From assembly GCA_964475735.1 (NCBI GenBank), contig CAYYYI010000148.1:1-5987 (forward strand): DNA of 5,987 nucleotides. Reading direction: 5' to 3'. This DNA comes from UCB2 sp964475735. GTDB lineage: Bacteria; Chloroflexota; Dehalococcoidia; Tepidiformales; Tepidiformaceae. The translations under genes were made by a program, and so were the position numbers. Shown in pieces: positions 4,801 to 5,987 of the stretch (within the stretch, counting starts at the first letter, position 1; each line of letters opens with the position of its first letter). A model generated the notes under the pieces. The model was not told where the DNA came from. It made no database searches and saw only the letters and a program-made list of their open reading frames with translations.

Positions 4801-5571
4801 TCACGGGAGCGTCAGCACCTCAGGCTCACGCCCTTCGCGAATGGCGATGGTATGCTCGAAATGACAGCATAAGCTACCGTCTTTCGTCTTTACAGTCCAG
4901 CCGTCGGCCGCTTCGTAGGTCTCGGGGCCTCCGACTATTACCATGGGCTCAAGGGCCAGGACAAGGCCCGTGCGAAGGGGCGTGCCCCTGAATCGCATCC
5001 TGTAGTTGGGAACCTGCGGCTCCTCGTGCATGTCGCGCCCTACGCCGTGGCCAACGTATTGGCGGACGATGGAGAATCCGCTCGGGGTGATGGCATCCTC
5101 AATGGCGCCGCAGATGTCGTTGAGGTGCTTCCCCGTGCCCGCGGCCTGGATGCCCGCGCGCAGTGCGCCCTCGGTGACATCCATGAGCTTCTGCGCTGTG
5201 GAGCCGGCCTCGCCGACAGCGACCGTGATGGCGGCGTCGCCTACGTACCCCTTGAAGGTGGCGCCCAGGTCGAAGCTCACTATGTCGCCCTCGGCGAGCT
5301 CGCGATCACCGGGGATGCCGTGCACCAGTTCGTCGTTTACGCTGATGCAGATGTTCGAAGGGTAGGGCGGGTACTTGGGCGAAGGCTGGTAGTTGAGAAA
5401 CGTCTCGCTGGCGCCACGGCGGCGGAATTCGTCGCGCACGAACCGTTCGATTTCGAGCAGGTTCAGCCCGGGACGCACCATCTCGCGGATACGCGCGAGC
5501 GTCTGCCCAACAATCTGGCCCGCCTCGCGCATCACACGCAGTTCATCCTCCGACTTCAGCTTGACCGCCAC
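4801..5571 (-). CDS. map: Methionine aminopeptidase, type I
   Basis: Removes the initiator methionine from nascent proteins when the second residue is small; a dinuclear metal enzyme of the cytoplasm. The 256 residues fit the short bacterial type Ia form without an N-terminal zinc finger. The five metal ligands are all visible: Asp101 (SFDLG), Asp112 (YVGDAAIT), His175 (VGHGVGR), Glu208 (ALEPM) and Glu239 (FEHTIAI). His84 (VHGIPG) and His182 (MHEEP) match the substrate-site histidines of the E. coli enzyme (His79 and His178). Two small oddities are a Pro/Tyr-rich segment NYQPSPKYPPYPSN (60-73) before the ICISVND strand, and Cys235-Cys236-His237 just ahead of Glu239, where other residues are common. 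The start is GTG, abutting the adk stop (TAAGTG), with GGAGG 11 nt upstream. A later ATG at 5532 would remove the conserved N-terminal segment and is less likely. Confidence 0.97.
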   Translation of the reverse strand: MAVKLKSEDELRVMREAGQIVGQTLARIREMVRPGLNLLEIERFVRDEFRRRGASETFLNYQPSPKYPPYPSNICISVNDELVHGIPGDRELAEGDIVSFDLGATFKGYVGDAAITVAVGEAGSTAQKLMDVTEGALRAGIQAAGTGKHLNDICGAIEDAITPSGFSIVRQYVGHGVGRDMHEEPQVPNYRMRFRGTPLRTGLVLALEPMVIVGGPETYEAADGWTVKTKDGSLCCHFEHTIAIREGREPEVLTLP

Positions 5572-5987
5572 TTACTTCAGCGCCTCCAGGAGGGCTGAAG
5601 TCACATCATCGAGCGACCGTTGCCCGTCGATCTCGCGCAGGACACCGGCCTTGCGGTAGTGCTCGATCAGGTCCACGGGGGGCTTCTGCTTCTCGAGGCG
5701 GGCCTGCACGACCTCCGCGCGGTCATCTTCGCGCTGGTAGAGCTCGCCGCCGCAGGCGTCGCAGACGCCGGGCTTCTTCGGCGGGTCATTGCGCTCGTGG
5801 TAGAGCCGGCCGCATCCGCGGCAGATCCAGCGGCCGCCGAGGCGGGCGACCAGCTCGTCATCGGCGACCGAGATGAGGAGCGCCCGGCCGATCTTGGCGC
5901 CGCGAGCGGCAAGGGCCTCGTCGAGCGCGACCGCCTGGACGACGTTGCGGGGGAAGCCATCGAACATGGCGCCCTCGGCCGCGCCGG
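5572..5987 (-). CDS. adk: Adenylate kinase, partial (5' end beyond right edge), zinc-LID form
   Basis: Catalyses reversible phosphate transfer between ATP and AMP (giving two ADP), setting the cell's adenylate balance. Only the C-terminal 137 residues are visible. The frame stays open to the right edge, so about 75-80 N-terminal residues, including the P-loop, lie outside. Seen first is GAMFDGFPRNVVQA, the family's LDGFPRT AMP-site segment. Next is the LID domain with four cysteines in C-X2-C-X16-C-X2-C (ICRGCG ... GVCDACGG), the zinc-binding form found in many Gram-positive and deep-branching bacteria. LID and core arginines are present in GGRWIC, YQREDD and VQARL. An ATG within FDGFPRN is internal to the gene and not its start. 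The stop TAA abuts the GTG of map, and the last codons carry the map ribosome binding site. The usual upstream neighbour is secY. Confidence 0.96.
   Translation of the reverse strand, partial: GAAEGAMFDGFPRNVVQAVALDEALAARGAKIGRALLISVADDELVARLGGRWICRGCGRLYHERNDPPKKPGVCDACGGELYQREDDRAEVVQARLEKQKPPVDLIEHYRKAGVLREIDGQRSLDDVTSALLEALK
5583..5587 (-). promoter_or_regulatory. Ribosome binding site of map, inside adk
   Basis: GGAGG on the minus strand within the last codons of adk, 11 nt before the map GTG. The long spacing and GTG start suggest modest independent initiation, with termination-reinitiation from the abutting adk stop as a likely contributor. Confidence 0.5.

Noticed and set aside
5583..5593. 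Perfect palindrome CCTCC-A-GGAGG overlapping the map ribosome binding site
   Set aside because: The arms are separated by one base, too short for a hairpin loop, and the sequence is explained by the adk C-terminal codons. I do not claim a regulatory switch.
5026..5598. A plus-strand open frame opposite map
   Set aside because: It mirrors the map codons and continues only just past the map start. No independent evidence for a gene.
5572..5967. Reading adk as a complete 131-residue gene starting at the ATG at 5967
   Set aside because: The frame continues upstream to the window edge, and the ATG falls just before the internal FDGFPRN motif of adenylate kinase. The P-loop half must lie outside the window.

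Overview
The window is a slice of the bacterial adk-map-alpha ribosomal protein operon. It has a high GC content by eye. Every gene lies on the minus strand, so transcription runs from the right edge to the left edge. In that order the genes are adk (5' part outside the window), map, infA, rpmJ, rpsM, rpsK, rpsD, rpoA, rplQ, truA and rplM (3' end outside the window). This is the familiar end of the spc/alpha supercluster followed by the first gene of the rplM-rpsI pair. secY would be expected just beyond the right edge and rpsI just beyond the left edge; neither is visible.

About 99 percent of the window is coding. The ten junctions, in transcription order, are: adk/map abutting; map/infA 21 nt; infA/rpmJ overlapping by 4 nt; rpmJ/rpsM 3 nt; rpsM/rpsK 15 nt; rpsK/rpsD 15 nt; rpsD/rpoA 36 nt; rpoA/rplQ 3 nt; rplQ/truA 3 nt; truA/rplM overlapping by 4 nt. 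No stretch without a gene exceeds 36 bases. I see no internal promoter, no rho-independent terminator, no tRNA or rRNA, no mobile element and no CRISPR array. The layout suggests one polycistronic message with heavy translational coupling.

The genes serve one purpose, making the translation and transcription machinery. Six encode ribosomal proteins (L36, S13, S11, S4, L17, L13). The others encode initiation factor IF-1, the RNA polymerase alpha subunit, a tRNA pseudouridine synthase, the methionine aminopeptidase that trims new proteins, and adenylate kinase.

Organism: a high-GC bacterium. Adk with a four-cysteine LID, S4 with four N-terminal cysteines close to the Thermus form, L36 with the CCCH zinc set, and truA between rplQ and rplM would all fit a Chloroflexota (perhaps Dehalococcoidia-like) genome. 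That assignment is inferred from remembered family sequences and is tentative; another deep-branching Gram-positive-like or Thermus-like lineage cannot be excluded.

This is mostly a conserved housekeeping region, and I see no new multi-gene system. The points worth a second look are long C-terminal additions on two neighbouring proteins, RpoA (about 74 residues) and L17 (about 80 residues), a smaller one on IF-1, the systematic placing of ribosome binding sites inside the last codons of the upstream gene, and the lack of room for a classical S4 repressor leader ahead of rpsM.
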